Origin: Hyphomicrobiales bacterium
GTDB lineage: Bacteria; Pseudomonadota; Alphaproteobacteria; Rhizobiales; Rhizobiaceae
Length of the DNA: 64,000 nt
Direction: 5' to 3'
Assembly (NCBI GenBank): GCA_900470805.1
Contig: UCCA01000023.1
Location: 186,001-250,000, forward strand
Under the pieces are notes generated by a model. That model did not search any database, was not told the DNA's origin, and saw nothing but the letters and a program-made list of their open reading frames with translations. This document shows, piece by piece, positions 1-9,480 of the stretch. The first letter of the stretch is position 1, and each line of letters opens with the position of its first letter. Both the position numbers and the translations under genes were made by a program.

Positions 1-1224
1 ATCGAGCAGCTTGACGGCGGGGACGTTGAGCGACAGTTGCAGCGCATCGCGCACCGTCACGTCGCCCTGATAGCTCATGTCGAAATTGCGCGGGCGATAA
101 CCGAAGAAGTCGGCGGGGCGATCCTCGATGATCGTTTCCTGGCTGACCAGCCCCTCCTCGAAGGCGAGGCCATAGATGAACGGCTTTAGCGTCGAACCCG
201 GCGAGCGGTTGACGCGGGTCATGTCGATCCATCCGGATCGGCTGGCGTCGAAGTAGTCTGCGGAGCCGACCTCGCCAACGATATCGCCGGTCTCGGCGTC
301 CGCCATCACCATTGCCAGCGACAGCTTGGGCCCGAGCTTCAGGGCGGCGGCGCGCGCCACGGACTCCAGCCCCTCCTGCACCCGTTTCTTCAAGGTCGTG
401 CGGTGCTGCAGCACATCCGGTTCCTTGCGCCGCGCCGCCTCGCCGACATGTGCCGCCAGCGCCGGCAGTTGCATGCGCTTTGCCGGGACCAGCGTTGCTT
501 CGGCCCGCTCCGCCTCGCCTTCTCCCACCGCATCGGCGACCGCGACACGCTCCAGCACGCGCTTGCGCGCCGCTTCGGCTGCCGCGAGATTGCGGTCGGG
601 GCGACGCTTTTCCGGCAGTTGCGGCAAGGCCACGAGCAGGGCCGCCTGCGCCACCGTCAGGCGCTTCGGCTCCTTGCCAAAATAAGCCAGACTTGCGGCC
701 CTGACGCCCTCGAGATTGCCACCGTACGGCGCATGGGTCAGGTAGATGTCGAGGATCGCCTCCTTTGACAGCCGGCGCTCGATCTGGAGCGCGCGGGCAA
801 CTTGCAAAAGCTTGGCCGACAGCGAGCGGCCCTGGCGCGGCTCGATCAGCCGGGCGACCTGCATCGACAGCGTCGAGGCGCCGGAGACGATACGGCCATT
901 GGTGGCAAGCTGGATCGCGGCCCGGCCGATCGCCCATGGATCGATGCCGTCATGTTCGTAGAACCGCCTGTCTTCATAGGCGACGAGCATGCGCAGGAAC
1001 TGCGCATCGACATCGCCGACCGTCGTCCTCAACCGCCAGCGGCCCTCAGGCGTCGCAAAGGCGCGCAGCAGCTGACCATCGGCGTCCAGCACTTCGACCG
1101 AAACGCTGGCCTTGTCGAGCGGCGGTGGAAACGCCCTGTCGGCCGCATCAAGCGCAAGCAGGACGACGCCGGCCATGACGATGCCGGCGACAGCCCCGAT
1201 CGCGAGTTTCCGTCTCAATTTCAT
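1..1224 (-). CDS. pbpC: Penicillin-binding protein 1C (partial; C-terminus beyond the window)
   Basis: Bifunctional murein synthase (glycosyltransferase plus transpeptidase) acting at the inner-membrane/periplasm face. The reading frame stays open to base 1, giving about 408 residues. Seen: an N-terminal hydrophobic anchor (residues about 6-26), the GT51 donor motif with the catalytic Glu in VAYEDRRFYEHDGID, then QVARLIEP, LLVALPQLPEKRRPD and the transpeptidase Ser in SPGSTLKPF; the visible end SLNVPAVKLLD is typical of PBP1C. The ATG at 1224 overlaps the stop of the alpha-2-macroglobulin gene (ATGA), so the two are translationally coupled. The A2M-PBP1C pair is a recurrent bacterial arrangement thought to couple envelope defence with wall repair. 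The C-terminal BiPBP domain lies outside the window. Confidence 0.95.
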   Translation of the reverse strand, partial: MKLRRKLAIGAVAGIVMAGVVLLALDAADRAFPPPLDKASVSVEVLDADGQLLRAFATPEGRWRLRTTVGDVDAQFLRMLVAYEDRRFYEHDGIDPWAIGRAAIQLATNGRIVSGASTLSMQVARLIEPRQGRSLSAKLLQVARALQIERRLSKEAILDIYLTHAPYGGNLEGVRAASLAYFGKEPKRLTVAQAALLVALPQLPEKRRPDRNLAAAEAARKRVLERVAVADAVGEGEAERAEATLVPAKRMQLPALAAHVGEAARRKEPDVLQHRTTLKKRVQEGLESVARAAALKLGPKLSLAMVMADAETGDIVGEVGSADYFDASRSGWIDMTRVNRSPGSTLKPFIYGLAFEEGLVSQETIIEDRPADFFGYRPRNFDMSYQGDVTVRDALQLSLNVPAVKLLD

Positions 1225-4200
1225 GGCTGCGCTGCCACGACCTCCATCTTGCCAGTCGCGGTGCGTGCCGAGAGCTGTGGCCGATACATGTCCTCGACAT
1301 TGGCCGCCGGGTGATCGTAGCTGCCGGGCGTCACCGCACGAACGACATAGGCGACATTGATCTCGCGGTTGTCATCGGCGCTGCGGTTGAAGGCCGCGAC
1401 GAAACGATCGTTGCGGAACTCGGTGTGGGCGGCGGTCACCTCGCCGATCCAGTCGAAGTTGGTCAACTGGGCGCTGTCGACCAAGCTCGGATTGTCGATC
1501 TGGAAGCCGGCCGGCAGCAGGTCGGTGATGACGATCCGCGAGGGCCACTTGTTGCTCTCGGTGACGTGCAGCACCACGACATAGCGTTCGTTCTGCTTGG
1601 CTTCCGACACATTCGCCTGCTCGCCATCCAGCGTGTAATAGCTGCGATCGATGGCAAATCCGTCGCCGCCGGCGGGTAGCGGCACTACGGGCGCAGCCAC
1701 CGTGGTCACCACAGCCGAGACCGCGTCGCTGGTCTGGTTGGTCAAGGTCAACGGATGGTCCGCCAGCGCCTCGCCCGTCGTCCGCGCCATGTAGGCACCA
1801 TTGTGAAGCGCACCGTTGACATCGATCTTGAGCGAGTCATCACCGCCCTGGATCGCCCGCGCGGCGAGCAGCATCCAGGCCTGTTCCTGGGTGCTGGTGT
1901 ATTTGCTGCGCTCCCATTCCTTGGCAACGGCCTTGGCGAGTTCCGGCACGATCGGCGGCACGGGCCGGCTTTCGGCGGCAAGCGCCAGGATCGCCGCGCC
2001 ATCCCGCAGAACCGAACCGTAGTCCATGCGCGACAGGTTGACCTTCGTCACCATCGACTGGGCGGACATCTGCAGCGCATCAACGAAGATGTTCTTCGAG
2101 CGCGTGGCATCGCCATAGAGCGCAAGCGCCGCAGCAATATGGGCCTTGGCGAGCGGCGTCGGGAAGTCGTTGATCATCGTGTCGGCGTAGTAGCGCAGAT
2201 CGCTGATCGCCGCCTTCTTGTTGCGCGCCAGCACATAGAGCGCATAGGCGATCTGGTCGCCCTGATCCTTGACGTTGACATCGTAACTCAAGGCGTTCTG
2301 CAAGTTCTCCAGCGCCTGGGCAAGCGCCCGATCCGGCACGTCGTATTTCTGTTCTCGGGCCCGCGTCAGGAAATCGGTGACGTAGGAATCGAGCCACAGG
2401 TCGCCGCCATCCGGTCCCCAGAGGCCGAAACTTCCGGCCGATGCCTGGTATGACAACACGCGATAGATCGCATCCTGCACCCGTTTCTTGATATCGGCGT
2501 CGTTGTCGAGCCCTGCCTGCTCGGCGAGTTCGCTGAGATAGAGCAGTGGCAGCGCCCGGCTCGTCGTCTGCTCGGCGCAGCCGAACGGATAACGGTCGAG
2601 CGACATCAGCAGCGCCGGAATGTCGAAGGCCGCAGAGCGCGTGACATTGACGCTGACGGACGCGCCGGGCAGCACGCTGTCAGCCAGAAGCGCCTTGTCG
2701 ATCACAAGCTTTGCTCCCGGCTTCAGCGCCAGCACGCGGCGTTCGGTGACCGGCAGGACAGCCGGGCGTACCGGCACGTCGATGCTTTGGTCGAGCGACA
2801 TCCCGGACGCATCAGACAGGTTGATTGACACGCTGCCATTGCCGGGCTGAAGACCACTGACGGAAAGCGTCAGCGCCTGCTTGGCGCCGGCATCCAGCCG
2901 AATGGTTTGCGAGCCCTTGTCGATGCCGACGGCATCGTTGCCTGTGACAGCGAGTTTGTAATCGCCGGCAGGTGCGTCGGTGTTGGCGATATCGAGCCTG
3001 AGTTCCGACGAGTCACCCGGCGCCAGGAAGCGCGGCAGACTGGCGGTTACGACCACAGGATCGCGAATGATCACGTCCCTGGTCGCATGCCCGACGCCGG
3101 ACTTCGACCAGGCAACCGCCATCAGGCGCGCCGTGCCGTTGAATTGTGGGATATCGAAGCTGACCTGCGCCTTGCCCTCTGCATCAAGCTTCACAGGGCC
3201 GGAGAAGAAGGCGACGAGCTTCTGTGTCGGCGGGCTGGCCTGCAGCGCGATGGCGCCGCCGTCACCGCCGGTGCGCAGCTTGCCCGTTGCGCCGAGCGAC
3301 CCATCGATCAGGCGGCCATAGAGATCGCGGATTTCGAGGCCAAGCTGGCGCTGGCCGAAATACCAGTCTTCGGGATTGGGCGCCTCGTAACGTGTGAGAT
3401 TGAGAATGCCGACATCGACGGCGGCGACCGTGACATAGGCGTCCTCATTGGCACCGGCGCCGGCAACAGCAAGGGTGATCGGCAACGGTCCGCGCGGCAG
3501 CATCTTTTCCGGCGCGTCGATCTTCACCTGCAGCGCCCGATCCTGTGGATCGACCTTCAGCCATTTCACGCCGATGGCACGCATCGGCATGTGGCTGTCC
3601 TGTGCATCGCCGGGGCGGAACAGGGTGGCGGTGACGTAGGCGCCCGCGCCCCAGTCGGCCGTGACGGGGATATCGACTTCGCCGCCCTTCGCGCCGATAT
3701 CAGCGTTCTGCACGGCTACCAGCGTCTCCGTACCAGCGGCGATCATCAACTGCCCGGCGTAGCGCGAGGAAACCTTCAGCTTGGCGGTTTCGCCGACCTT
3801 GTAGCTGTCCTTATCGAGCGCGATCTCAAGCCCATCTGGCGTCTCGGTCGACGTCGCCTGTACGAACCAGCCCGCATCGAACTCGACGCTCGAGGTCGGG
3901 CCATCGGCATCAGTGCTTTCCACCTCCAGGCGATAGCGACCCCACTGCACGGGCGAGGCGATCTTGGCGCCATCCATACCCGCGTCGACATTGCCGTTGC
4001 CCACCTGCTCGGCGGTGTAGACGGGCTCGTATTTCCATGCGGTGCCGTCGCGGTACCACTGGTAATCGCGGTTCAGCTTGTAAAGCTTCCAGCGCAGCCC
4101 CTTCATCTCTTCCTTCACGCCCTCGGCGCTGACGCCGATGACCGTGAAGTTGGCAATCGAGTTTTCACCGAGATCGCCGGAGAATTCAGGCTTGATCCCG

Positions 4201-6695
4201 ATCATCGGCCCCTGGTTCTGTACCGGCAGAACAAGCGAACGCTCGATCGCGCGGCCGCCGCTCTCCTGCATCCTGATGTAGACGGTGGCATTGAGCAGCT
4301 GCGTTGTGGCGGGCAATTCGCCGACGGTGAGGTCGGTGGCGCCCTCGCCGTTCTCGTCGAGATCAGGCAGTCCCTCGATCGATTGACGCGAATCCTCGCT
4401 GGCTTCTTCATCAGCCAGGCCGAAGAAATAACCGGGGAAAGCATCGGCCTGGCGGGTCGGCTTGATGACCACATCGCCTTCCAGCGTCAGGCCGGCCGCG
4501 GGTGCGCCATAGAGATACTTGCCTGTGATATTGATTGTCGCCGGCGTGTCCGGGCCGATTACCTTGGCCTCGGTCTTCAACTCCATGTCGGTACGATCCG
4601 GCACGAAATCATCGACCAGGAAACTCTTGCTGGCGATCGGCGAGCCTTTTGGATCGGTGTGAATATTCATTGTCCAGGTGCCGCGCATGGCGTTGTCCTG
4701 AACGGCGAAATCAATGTTGTATCCGCCAAGATTGCTGGTCTGGCTAACGATACGGCGATCCTCGACGCCATCGGGGCGCAGGAAGATGAAGGTCAGCGGC
4801 AGGTTCTCGATGGCCTTACCATCGGTATCGCGGGCAAGCGCCGACGCGTGAACTGTCTCGCCGACGCGGTAGATACCGCGTTCGGTGAATGTCAGCACAT
4901 CGATCGCGCCCGGCGATGCGCGGCCGGTGACGCCGCGATCGGAAAGATCGAAGCCGGCGCGCGTCATGTCGAGGAAGACGTAGTCCGATGTCCCATTCTT
5001 CGCGGTGATCACGGCCGGCGTCAACGCGGAGGTGCCGCGGATTAGGCCGGCGGTGAAGGTGGCGCGGCCGTCGTCGTCGGTGGTCGCGCTGCCGAGCACC
5101 TCGTTGTTCTTGGCCAGCAACTGCAATTCGACACCCGCCATCGGCTTGGCAGAGGCCAGCGAACGGACGAAGACGTTGAGGCCGTCGGTGCCGGCATAGG
5201 TGGTAACGCCGATATCCGAAACCACGAACCATTGCGTCGCCTGCGAGTTCCACTCCTGGTCCGGCGCATTCTCCGCGGTGGCGGTCAGCACATAGACGCC
5301 CGGCTTGCGCTCAGGCAGTGCCTCGTCGACCGGGAAGCTGGTGACCACATCCTTGTTCAGGTCGTTGGCGATCTCGATCGCCCCCTGCCAGACGAGCTCG
5401 CCGCTTTCGTCCTCGATGCGCTGCGCGCTGTAGCCGTCGAGCTGCGTTAGAAACTGCGAGCTGGTGAGAAGCGGCGCGATGCCGCGATCGCCGATGCGGT
5501 AGAGCTTGAGTTTGGCCGACGGCATGTTGACCGAGACGATCGGAATGCCGCGACGCGCCGTTGATGGCAGCACGAAGCTGTCGCCAGTGAAGCGGACGCT
5601 GGCCGTGCGATCCTTGACATAGATGTCGAGACTGACGGGCGCTTCCAGAACTTCGTCGACCGATGAGGGAAGACCGGTTCGGAAAGCAATCTTGTAGTTT
5701 TCGCCGTGCGTCAGCCCCTCGACGCAGATCTGCTTGTCCTTGGTCTCGAGCGCCTTTGGCGCGGCGCCGTTCAGCGTCACGAAGGGCGTGTAGTCCGTCG
5801 TCTTTACCAGCGATTCCGAAAAGGTGACGCAGGCACGTGGGGTGGCGCTGTCGGCGTCGACGGTATGTTCCGTGATCCGGAAGCCTTGGGTCGATTTTAG
5901 CTTTAGAAATGCCGCCTGGACTTCCCTGGCGTTGACCAGCGCCAGACTTGCCTTGTAGGCATTGAGCGCCGCGCGGTAATTGGTGTTTTTCTCCAGCGCT
6001 GCGGCGAGCACCGCCAGCGCATCGGCACGGCTGGTCGTGGTCCGCGTCAGATCGTAGCCGTTGATCGCTGCCAGCACGGCTTGGGCGTAGATGTCGCTGC
6101 CGTTGTTGTCTTCGGTCTTGGCGAAGCTGTCGCCGGCGCGTGCGGCTTCCAGCCACAGCTCGCCATTGTCAGGCGTGATCGCCAGCGCGCCCCTAAAGGA
6201 TTTTAGCGCATCGACAACATTGTTCGCCGTCAGATCGATCCGACCATTGGCGATCAGGCTGTCCGCCGACTGGCCCTGCTGGTCGTCGGCAAGTTCGAGG
6301 TTTGCCTTGTCGTCACGCGCTTGCTGCAGCACGTCGCCAGAGAGAAAACTGATCCGCGGTGCGACACCGAGGTCGGGCTCCTGCTGCCCGGCGGTTTCGA
6401 CAATCTTGCCGGCTATCGCCCCGGGAAAGGCGTTCATCGTCTTGAAATCGGATTTGAGAAAGCACCAACTGACCTTCGGATTATAGGTGAAGGCCTTGCA
6501 GGACTTGTCACCAATGCAAGCGCTCTTGCATTGGTCAAGCGTGACATTCTGCTCGCTGCGCAGGTCGAAGCCGAAATAATCGGCGTCCCGCACCGTCTGA
6601 ATCTCGCGTTTCGCGTCGGCGCCGACGGCACCTGAGCCTGCTAGGACAGTGGTAAGAACGATGGTAGCGGCTGAAAAAAACGCGCGTACGGACAT
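1221..6695 (-). CDS. Bacterial alpha-2-macroglobulin with N-terminal PAN/apple-like domain
   Basis: Large periplasmic protease-trap protein of 1824 residues. Seen: a Sec-type signal peptide (about residues 1-26, ending near GAVGA) with no lipobox cysteine, so unlike the lipoprotein YfhM type it may be soluble. A Cys-rich PAN/apple-like segment follows (about 30-85, with CKSACIGDKSCKAF and WCFLKSD). The macroglobulin repeats and bait region follow, and the thioester motif GCAEQ has its Cys at residue 1373 (codon at 2577-2579). Known: the Cys-Gln thioester traps attacking proteases covalently, and the gene usually sits beside pbpC. The intact CxEQ argues for a functional thioester. The frame is uninterrupted. 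The ATG at 6695 is followed directly by the signal peptide. Confidence 0.93.
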   Translation of the reverse strand: MSVRAFFSAATIVLTTVLAGSGAVGADAKREIQTVRDADYFGFDLRSEQNVTLDQCKSACIGDKSCKAFTYNPKVSWCFLKSDFKTMNAFPGAIAGKIVETAGQQEPDLGVAPRISFLSGDVLQQARDDKANLELADDQQGQSADSLIANGRIDLTANNVVDALKSFRGALAITPDNGELWLEAARAGDSFAKTEDNNGSDIYAQAVLAAINGYDLTRTTTSRADALAVLAAALEKNTNYRAALNAYKASLALVNAREVQAAFLKLKSTQGFRITEHTVDADSATPRACVTFSESLVKTTDYTPFVTLNGAAPKALETKDKQICVEGLTHGENYKIAFRTGLPSSVDEVLEAPVSLDIYVKDRTASVRFTGDSFVLPSTARRGIPIVSVNMPSAKLKLYRIGDRGIAPLLTSSQFLTQLDGYSAQRIEDESGELVWQGAIEIANDLNKDVVTSFPVDEALPERKPGVYVLTATAENAPDQEWNSQATQWFVVSDIGVTTYAGTDGLNVFVRSLASAKPMAGVELQLLAKNNEVLGSATTDDDGRATFTAGLIRGTSALTPAVITAKNGTSDYVFLDMTRAGFDLSDRGVTGRASPGAIDVLTFTERGIYRVGETVHASALARDTDGKAIENLPLTFIFLRPDGVEDRRIVSQTSNLGGYNIDFAVQDNAMRGTWTMNIHTDPKGSPIASKSFLVDDFVPDRTDMELKTEAKVIGPDTPATINITGKYLYGAPAAGLTLEGDVVIKPTRQADAFPGYFFGLADEEASEDSRQSIEGLPDLDENGEGATDLTVGELPATTQLLNATVYIRMQESGGRAIERSLVLPVQNQGPMIGIKPEFSGDLGENSIANFTVIGVSAEGVKEEMKGLRWKLYKLNRDYQWYRDGTAWKYEPVYTAEQVGNGNVDAGMDGAKIASPVQWGRYRLEVESTDADGPTSSVEFDAGWFVQATSTETPDGLEIALDKDSYKVGETAKLKVSSRYAGQLMIAAGTETLVAVQNADIGAKGGEVDIPVTADWGAGAYVTATLFRPGDAQDSHMPMRAIGVKWLKVDPQDRALQVKIDAPEKMLPRGPLPITLAVAGAGANEDAYVTVAAVDVGILNLTRYEAPNPEDWYFGQRQLGLEIRDLYGRLIDGSLGATGKLRTGGDGGAIALQASPPTQKLVAFFSGPVKLDAEGKAQVSFDIPQFNGTARLMAVAWSKSGVGHATRDVIIRDPVVVTASLPRFLAPGDSSELRLDIANTDAPAGDYKLAVTGNDAVGIDKGSQTIRLDAGAKQALTLSVSGLQPGNGSVSINLSDASGMSLDQSIDVPVRPAVLPVTERRVLALKPGAKLVIDKALLADSVLPGASVSVNVTRSAAFDIPALLMSLDRYPFGCAEQTTSRALPLLYLSELAEQAGLDNDADIKKRVQDAIYRVLSYQASAGSFGLWGPDGGDLWLDSYVTDFLTRAREQKYDVPDRALAQALENLQNALSYDVNVKDQGDQIAYALYVLARNKKAAISDLRYYADTMINDFPTPLAKAHIAAALALYGDATRSKNIFVDALQMSAQSMVTKVNLSRMDYGSVLRDGAAILALAAESRPVPPIVPELAKAVAKEWERSKYTSTQEQAWMLLAARAIQGGDDSLKIDVNGALHNGAYMARTTGEALADHPLTLTNQTSDAVSAVVTTVAAPVVPLPAGGDGFAIDRSYYTLDGEQANVSEAKQNERYVVVLHVTESNKWPSRIVITDLLPAGFQIDNPSLVDSAQLTNFDWIGEVTAAHTEFRNDRFVAAFNRSADDNREINVAYVVRAVTPGSYDHPAANVEDMYRPQLSARTATGKMEVVAAQP

Positions 6696-6985
6696 AGGAT
6701 CCCCCCGATATGCTGACGCCTGATGTGGCCGCGACTTTCCCCACTCCCAAGCAGCTTGTCAACTCGCGGAATGATGCGGCCTCCAGCAATCTTTGGTGCC
6801 TTCGCCGCCAAGCCAAGAACCGTGGCGGCAAGACAGGTTCGACCTGACGAAAACCGGATAAAATTAAATATTTATTAACATTAACAATAGCTTAGAACAT
6901 AGTATGCCTGCACCGAGGCGGAACATATCGGTCGCTGCTCCGTTAATTGCTTAACTTCTTACAAAACAGCAAACAGGGAGCCGTC
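6696..6985. promoter_or_regulatory. Divergent intergenic region between A2M-pbpC and a receiver protein
   Basis: About 290 bases with no supported gene. The part at 6855-6905 is strongly A/T-rich (runs of att/aat) against GC-rich surroundings, as expected for promoters facing both ways. A Shine-Dalgarno-like CAGGGAG at 6974-6980 precedes the ATG at 6986. No clear inverted repeat was found. Confidence 0.5.
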
Positions 6986-7393
6986 ATGGCCACCGGCGTT
7001 GAGCACCATTCATCGAACGAAAGTAAAGCCAAGCACCGCGTCCTGATCGTCGAGGACGAGCTTTTCATCGCGCTCGATCTCGAAGAGACGGTCAAGGCGA
7101 TGGGCTTCGATGTGGCAGGGCTGGCCAGTGGTCAGGATCAGGCGCTGAAGCTGGCGTCGCTTGCAGATATCGCTTTTGTCGACGTCAATCTTTCCGACGG
7201 CCCGACGGGGCCTGAGATCGGGCGACGACTGGTGGAAGAGTTCGGCGTGACGGTAGTGTTCATGACCGGCAATCCGGAAGCCGTCGTCAACCGCCTGAAC
7301 GGCGCACTGGGTGTCGTGACCAAGCCGGCGATGCCCGCGACTGTCCAGCGGACGCTGGAACAAGCTGCGGACGCGCGGCGCAGTCTTAACTGA
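6986..7393 (+). CDS. Single-domain response regulator (receiver only)
   Basis: CheY/DivK-like receiver of 135 residues without an output domain. Seen: acidic pair Glu23-Asp24 in LIVEDE, phospho-acceptor Asp66 in FVDVNLSDG, Thr94 in VFMTGNPE, and Lys113 in the TKPAMP loop. An upstream TTG at 6947 keeps the frame open, but the ATG at 6986 has a good ribosome-binding site (CAGGGAG, 5-base gap), so I chose it. In rhizobia such stand-alone receivers often belong to general-stress or phosphorelay circuits. No kinase gene adjoins it, so its partner is unknown. Confidence 0.9.
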   Translation: MATGVEHHSSNESKAKHRVLIVEDELFIALDLEETVKAMGFDVAGLASGQDQALKLASLADIAFVDVNLSDGPTGPEIGRRLVEEFGVTVVFMTGNPEAVVNRLNGALGVVTKPAMPATVQRTLEQAADARRSLN

Positions 7394-7422
7394 GCGTTGC
7401 GCAGCTTCCGCCTGAAAATCGG

Positions 7423-7455
7423 GAAGGAGCCCGGATAAAAAGTCCGAGCTCCTTT
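7423..7455 (+). terminator. Rho-independent terminator after the receiver gene
   Basis: The strand folds as AAGGAGC/CGGA pairing with TCCG/GCTCCTT around a TAAAAAG loop, followed by a short T run. It lies between the convergent receiver gene and the hupE-like gene and may serve both. Confidence 0.75.
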
Positions 7456-7459
7456 GTCG

Positions 7460-8062
7460 TCAGATAAGGCCGCTCAGAAGAGCAACACCTGCAAGCGCGG
7501 CAATTCCGCCGCCGGCGCGAGTGAAGAATGCGCCCTTGCTTTCGCCGATCCTGGCAAGTGCATATCCCATGGCAATACCAGCGATGTGAAGCACGGCTGT
7601 CGCGATCAAGAAACCGGCGGCGTAAGCCATGCCACCCGCGGCGGCGGGCATTTCCGCACCATGGGCATGGCCATGGAAAATCGCAAACAAGCCGACCACT
7701 GCCGCGGCAGCGGCAACGGGTGCGCGAATGTTGAATGCAATGACGGCGCCAAGCACGATCACCGAAAGCGCGATCCCCGTTTCAACAAACGGGACGGCTA
7801 TCCCCATCATGCCAAGCGCGCCGCCTACAGCCATCACGCCAACGAACGTCGTCGGCACAATCCAGACTGCGCGACCACCAAGCTGCCACGCGAGAACACC
7901 GACCATGACCATCGCGAGAATATGGTCGAGACCCGACAGTGGGTGGCTGAAGCCGTGAGCAAATCCAACCGTGTCGCCAACGCCGGTATGCGCAAATGCC
8001 ATTGAAGGAGCTAAAATGAGCGTTGCCAACGCGGCTGATAATTTGATGTTCTTTGAAAACAT
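7460..8062 (-). CDS. hupE: HupE/UreJ family metal permease
   Basis: Inner-membrane protein of 200 residues, related to the HupE/UreJ nickel (or cobalt) permeases that feed hydrogenase or urease. Seen: a signal-like N-terminus ending PSMAFA, then the family signature HGFSHPLSGLDHILAMVMVG with conserved His and Asp. About six hydrophobic helices follow, with a second His cluster FHGHAHG. The ATG at 8062 is preferred because AAGGGG sits about 8 bases upstream; an in-frame ATG at 8086 would place that site inside the coding region. No hydrogenase or urease gene is in the window. It neighbours copper genes instead, so the transported metal is uncertain. Confidence 0.88.
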   Translation of the reverse strand: MFSKNIKLSAALATLILAPSMAFAHTGVGDTVGFAHGFSHPLSGLDHILAMVMVGVLAWQLGGRAVWIVPTTFVGVMAVGGALGMMGIAVPFVETGIALSVIVLGAVIAFNIRAPVAAAAAVVGLFAIFHGHAHGAEMPAAAGGMAYAAGFLIATAVLHIAGIAMGYALARIGESKGAFFTRAGGGIAALAGVALLSGLI

Positions 8063-8184
8063 GAATGTGCCCCTTATTCTGTGCAATGTTGCAGCGAAAA
8101 TGGCACGGCGGGATACCGCGTCAAAGAGAAAAAATCAGCGACACAGTCATTTGACGTAGGTGCGTTGCCGCAATGCAGCAATAC

Positions 8185-9060
8185 TCAGACCGGTGGCAAT
8201 GTGCCGAACCAGGCAACCAGCCCCACGACGGCCACTCCAAGCCCGATTTCAGCAAGGATGCACGCTTTCAGGGCGCGCAACGAAGCGTCTCGAGCGAGCC
8301 TCGGGACGAAGACGTACCGATTGACGACTGCAACCAGCACCATGATTCCCACCAGCACCACCTTGATGCTCAGGAGCCACTGATAACGAACGCTCCAGTC
8401 AAGCGGAACGGTGCCGATGACCAGCAGCATGTTTGCGATACCCGAGGCGATCACCAACACCACAGCGATGTGGCCGGCTGAGGAAAAACGCATCAGCGCC
8501 AGCCGCGCCTCCGTTTGGAAGCGTCCGGCTCCGAGCATCGGGAGGATCAGCAGCACCGGCACCAGCGCGCCGAGCCATGCACCGCCGGCCAGAAGATGAA
8601 GACCGTCATTCAGGCGATGAGCGATCCGCAGCCATCCGCTATTCATCGCCGCGTGGCCGCTGATCGTCAGGCTGATCAGCAGCAAAGCCGCACCCACGGT
8701 CTGCCCCAGTCGTCGACGCTCATGCAGACCAGTAACCGCCATCAGGAAAGCAGCCGCACAAGCCTGGAAAATCCACGCCCGCCCCACATCCGTCTCCAGC
8801 AGAATGCCGTGCAGCAACTCGCCGGAAAAGGCATCCGTCCAGCCATTTCCGATCGATGCCGCCCGCAAGGGCAGCATCGCCGCCGTGGCCGCCAGGGCCG
8901 TGGCGATGGCAATGGTGCGCGCAGGCCGCAGTAGCTGATCCAGATGGCGCGCAAGCGCATCCGGAACGACAGACCCCAAATAGGCTGAAGCGCCCCACAA
9001 CCAAATTGCCGCTGCGTCGAAAAGGAGGCGGCAGACGATCAGCGAGGCCTCCGGTGTCAC
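8185..9060 (-). CDS. copD: Copper resistance protein CopD
   Basis: Polytopic inner-membrane protein of 291 residues in the CopD/PcoD family, which works with CopC in copper handling across the inner membrane. Seen: about eight hydrophobic segments and family-typical His and acidic residues, including the RIAHRLNDGLHLLAGGAWLGAL stretch (about 146-167) and SGHAAMNSG. The start overlaps the copC stop by four bases (ATGA), so the pair is translationally coupled. The order copC-copD, preceded by a PCu(A)C chaperone, supports a copper-acquisition rather than a pure detoxification role; that is inference. Confidence 0.93.
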   Translation of the reverse strand: MTPEASLIVCRLLFDAAAIWLWGASAYLGSVVPDALARHLDQLLRPARTIAIATALAATAAMLPLRAASIGNGWTDAFSGELLHGILLETDVGRAWIFQACAAAFLMAVTGLHERRRLGQTVGAALLLISLTISGHAAMNSGWLRIAHRLNDGLHLLAGGAWLGALVPVLLILPMLGAGRFQTEARLALMRFSSAGHIAVVLVIASGIANMLLVIGTVPLDWSVRYQWLLSIKVVLVGIMVLVAVVNRYVFVPRLARDASLRALKACILAEIGLGVAVVGLVAWFGTLPPV

Positions 9061-9425
9061 GGCTTGACCGTGAAGCCGTAGCTACCGTTCGTCTTGTGGC
9101 CATCGGTCGACAGCACGTGCCACTCGACGGTGTAGGTCCCCGCATCGAGCTTGGCCGGGACCGGAACCGTCAGCGTCTTGCCTTCATCGGTCAGCGTCGC
9201 ATCACCGGTCTTGATCTCGACCTTTCCAGAACCCGTAATCGTCGCGCCGGAGAAGCGGAGGTTGAGCTCTTCGGTGAAATGCAGATCGATCTGGGCGGGG
9301 GACGCGCTGACAGTCGACTTGTCGGCTGGCGTGCTGGTCTTCAGATGTGCATGGGCAAATGCCGGAGCGGAAAAACCAAGGGCTGCAGCAAATGACATGG
9401 CGATAACAGCGTTCAATCTGGACAT
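9057..9425 (-). CDS. copC: Periplasmic copper-binding protein CopC
   Basis: Small periplasmic beta-sandwich protein (122 residues before processing). Seen: a signal peptide ending APAFA, so the mature protein starts with His25 (HAHLKTSTPAD), the residue that supplies the copper 'histidine brace' in CopC proteins. The C-terminal DGHKTNGSYGF supplies the conserved Asp and His ligands. There is no Met-rich Cu(I) loop, so this looks like the Cu(II)-only subtype. It lies 55 bases downstream of the PCu(A)C gene and overlaps copD. Confidence 0.94.
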   Translation of the reverse strand: MSRLNAVIAMSFAAALGFSAPAFAHAHLKTSTPADKSTVSASPAQIDLHFTEELNLRFSGATITGSGKVEIKTGDATLTDEGKTLTVPVPAKLDAGTYTVEWHVLSTDGHKTNGSYGFTVKP

Positions 9426-9480
9426 CTTGATACTTTCTTTCTGTATGCTGGCTGGAATAGAATGCGCCGAGGCGTTTGGC

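Noticed and set aside
2907..5045. 712-residue open frame on the plus strand
   Set aside because: Antisense to the alpha-2-macroglobulin gene. It has no ribosome-binding site, and the composition (Arg/Asp/Gly/His-rich) is that of a reverse-strand shadow of GC-rich coding DNA.
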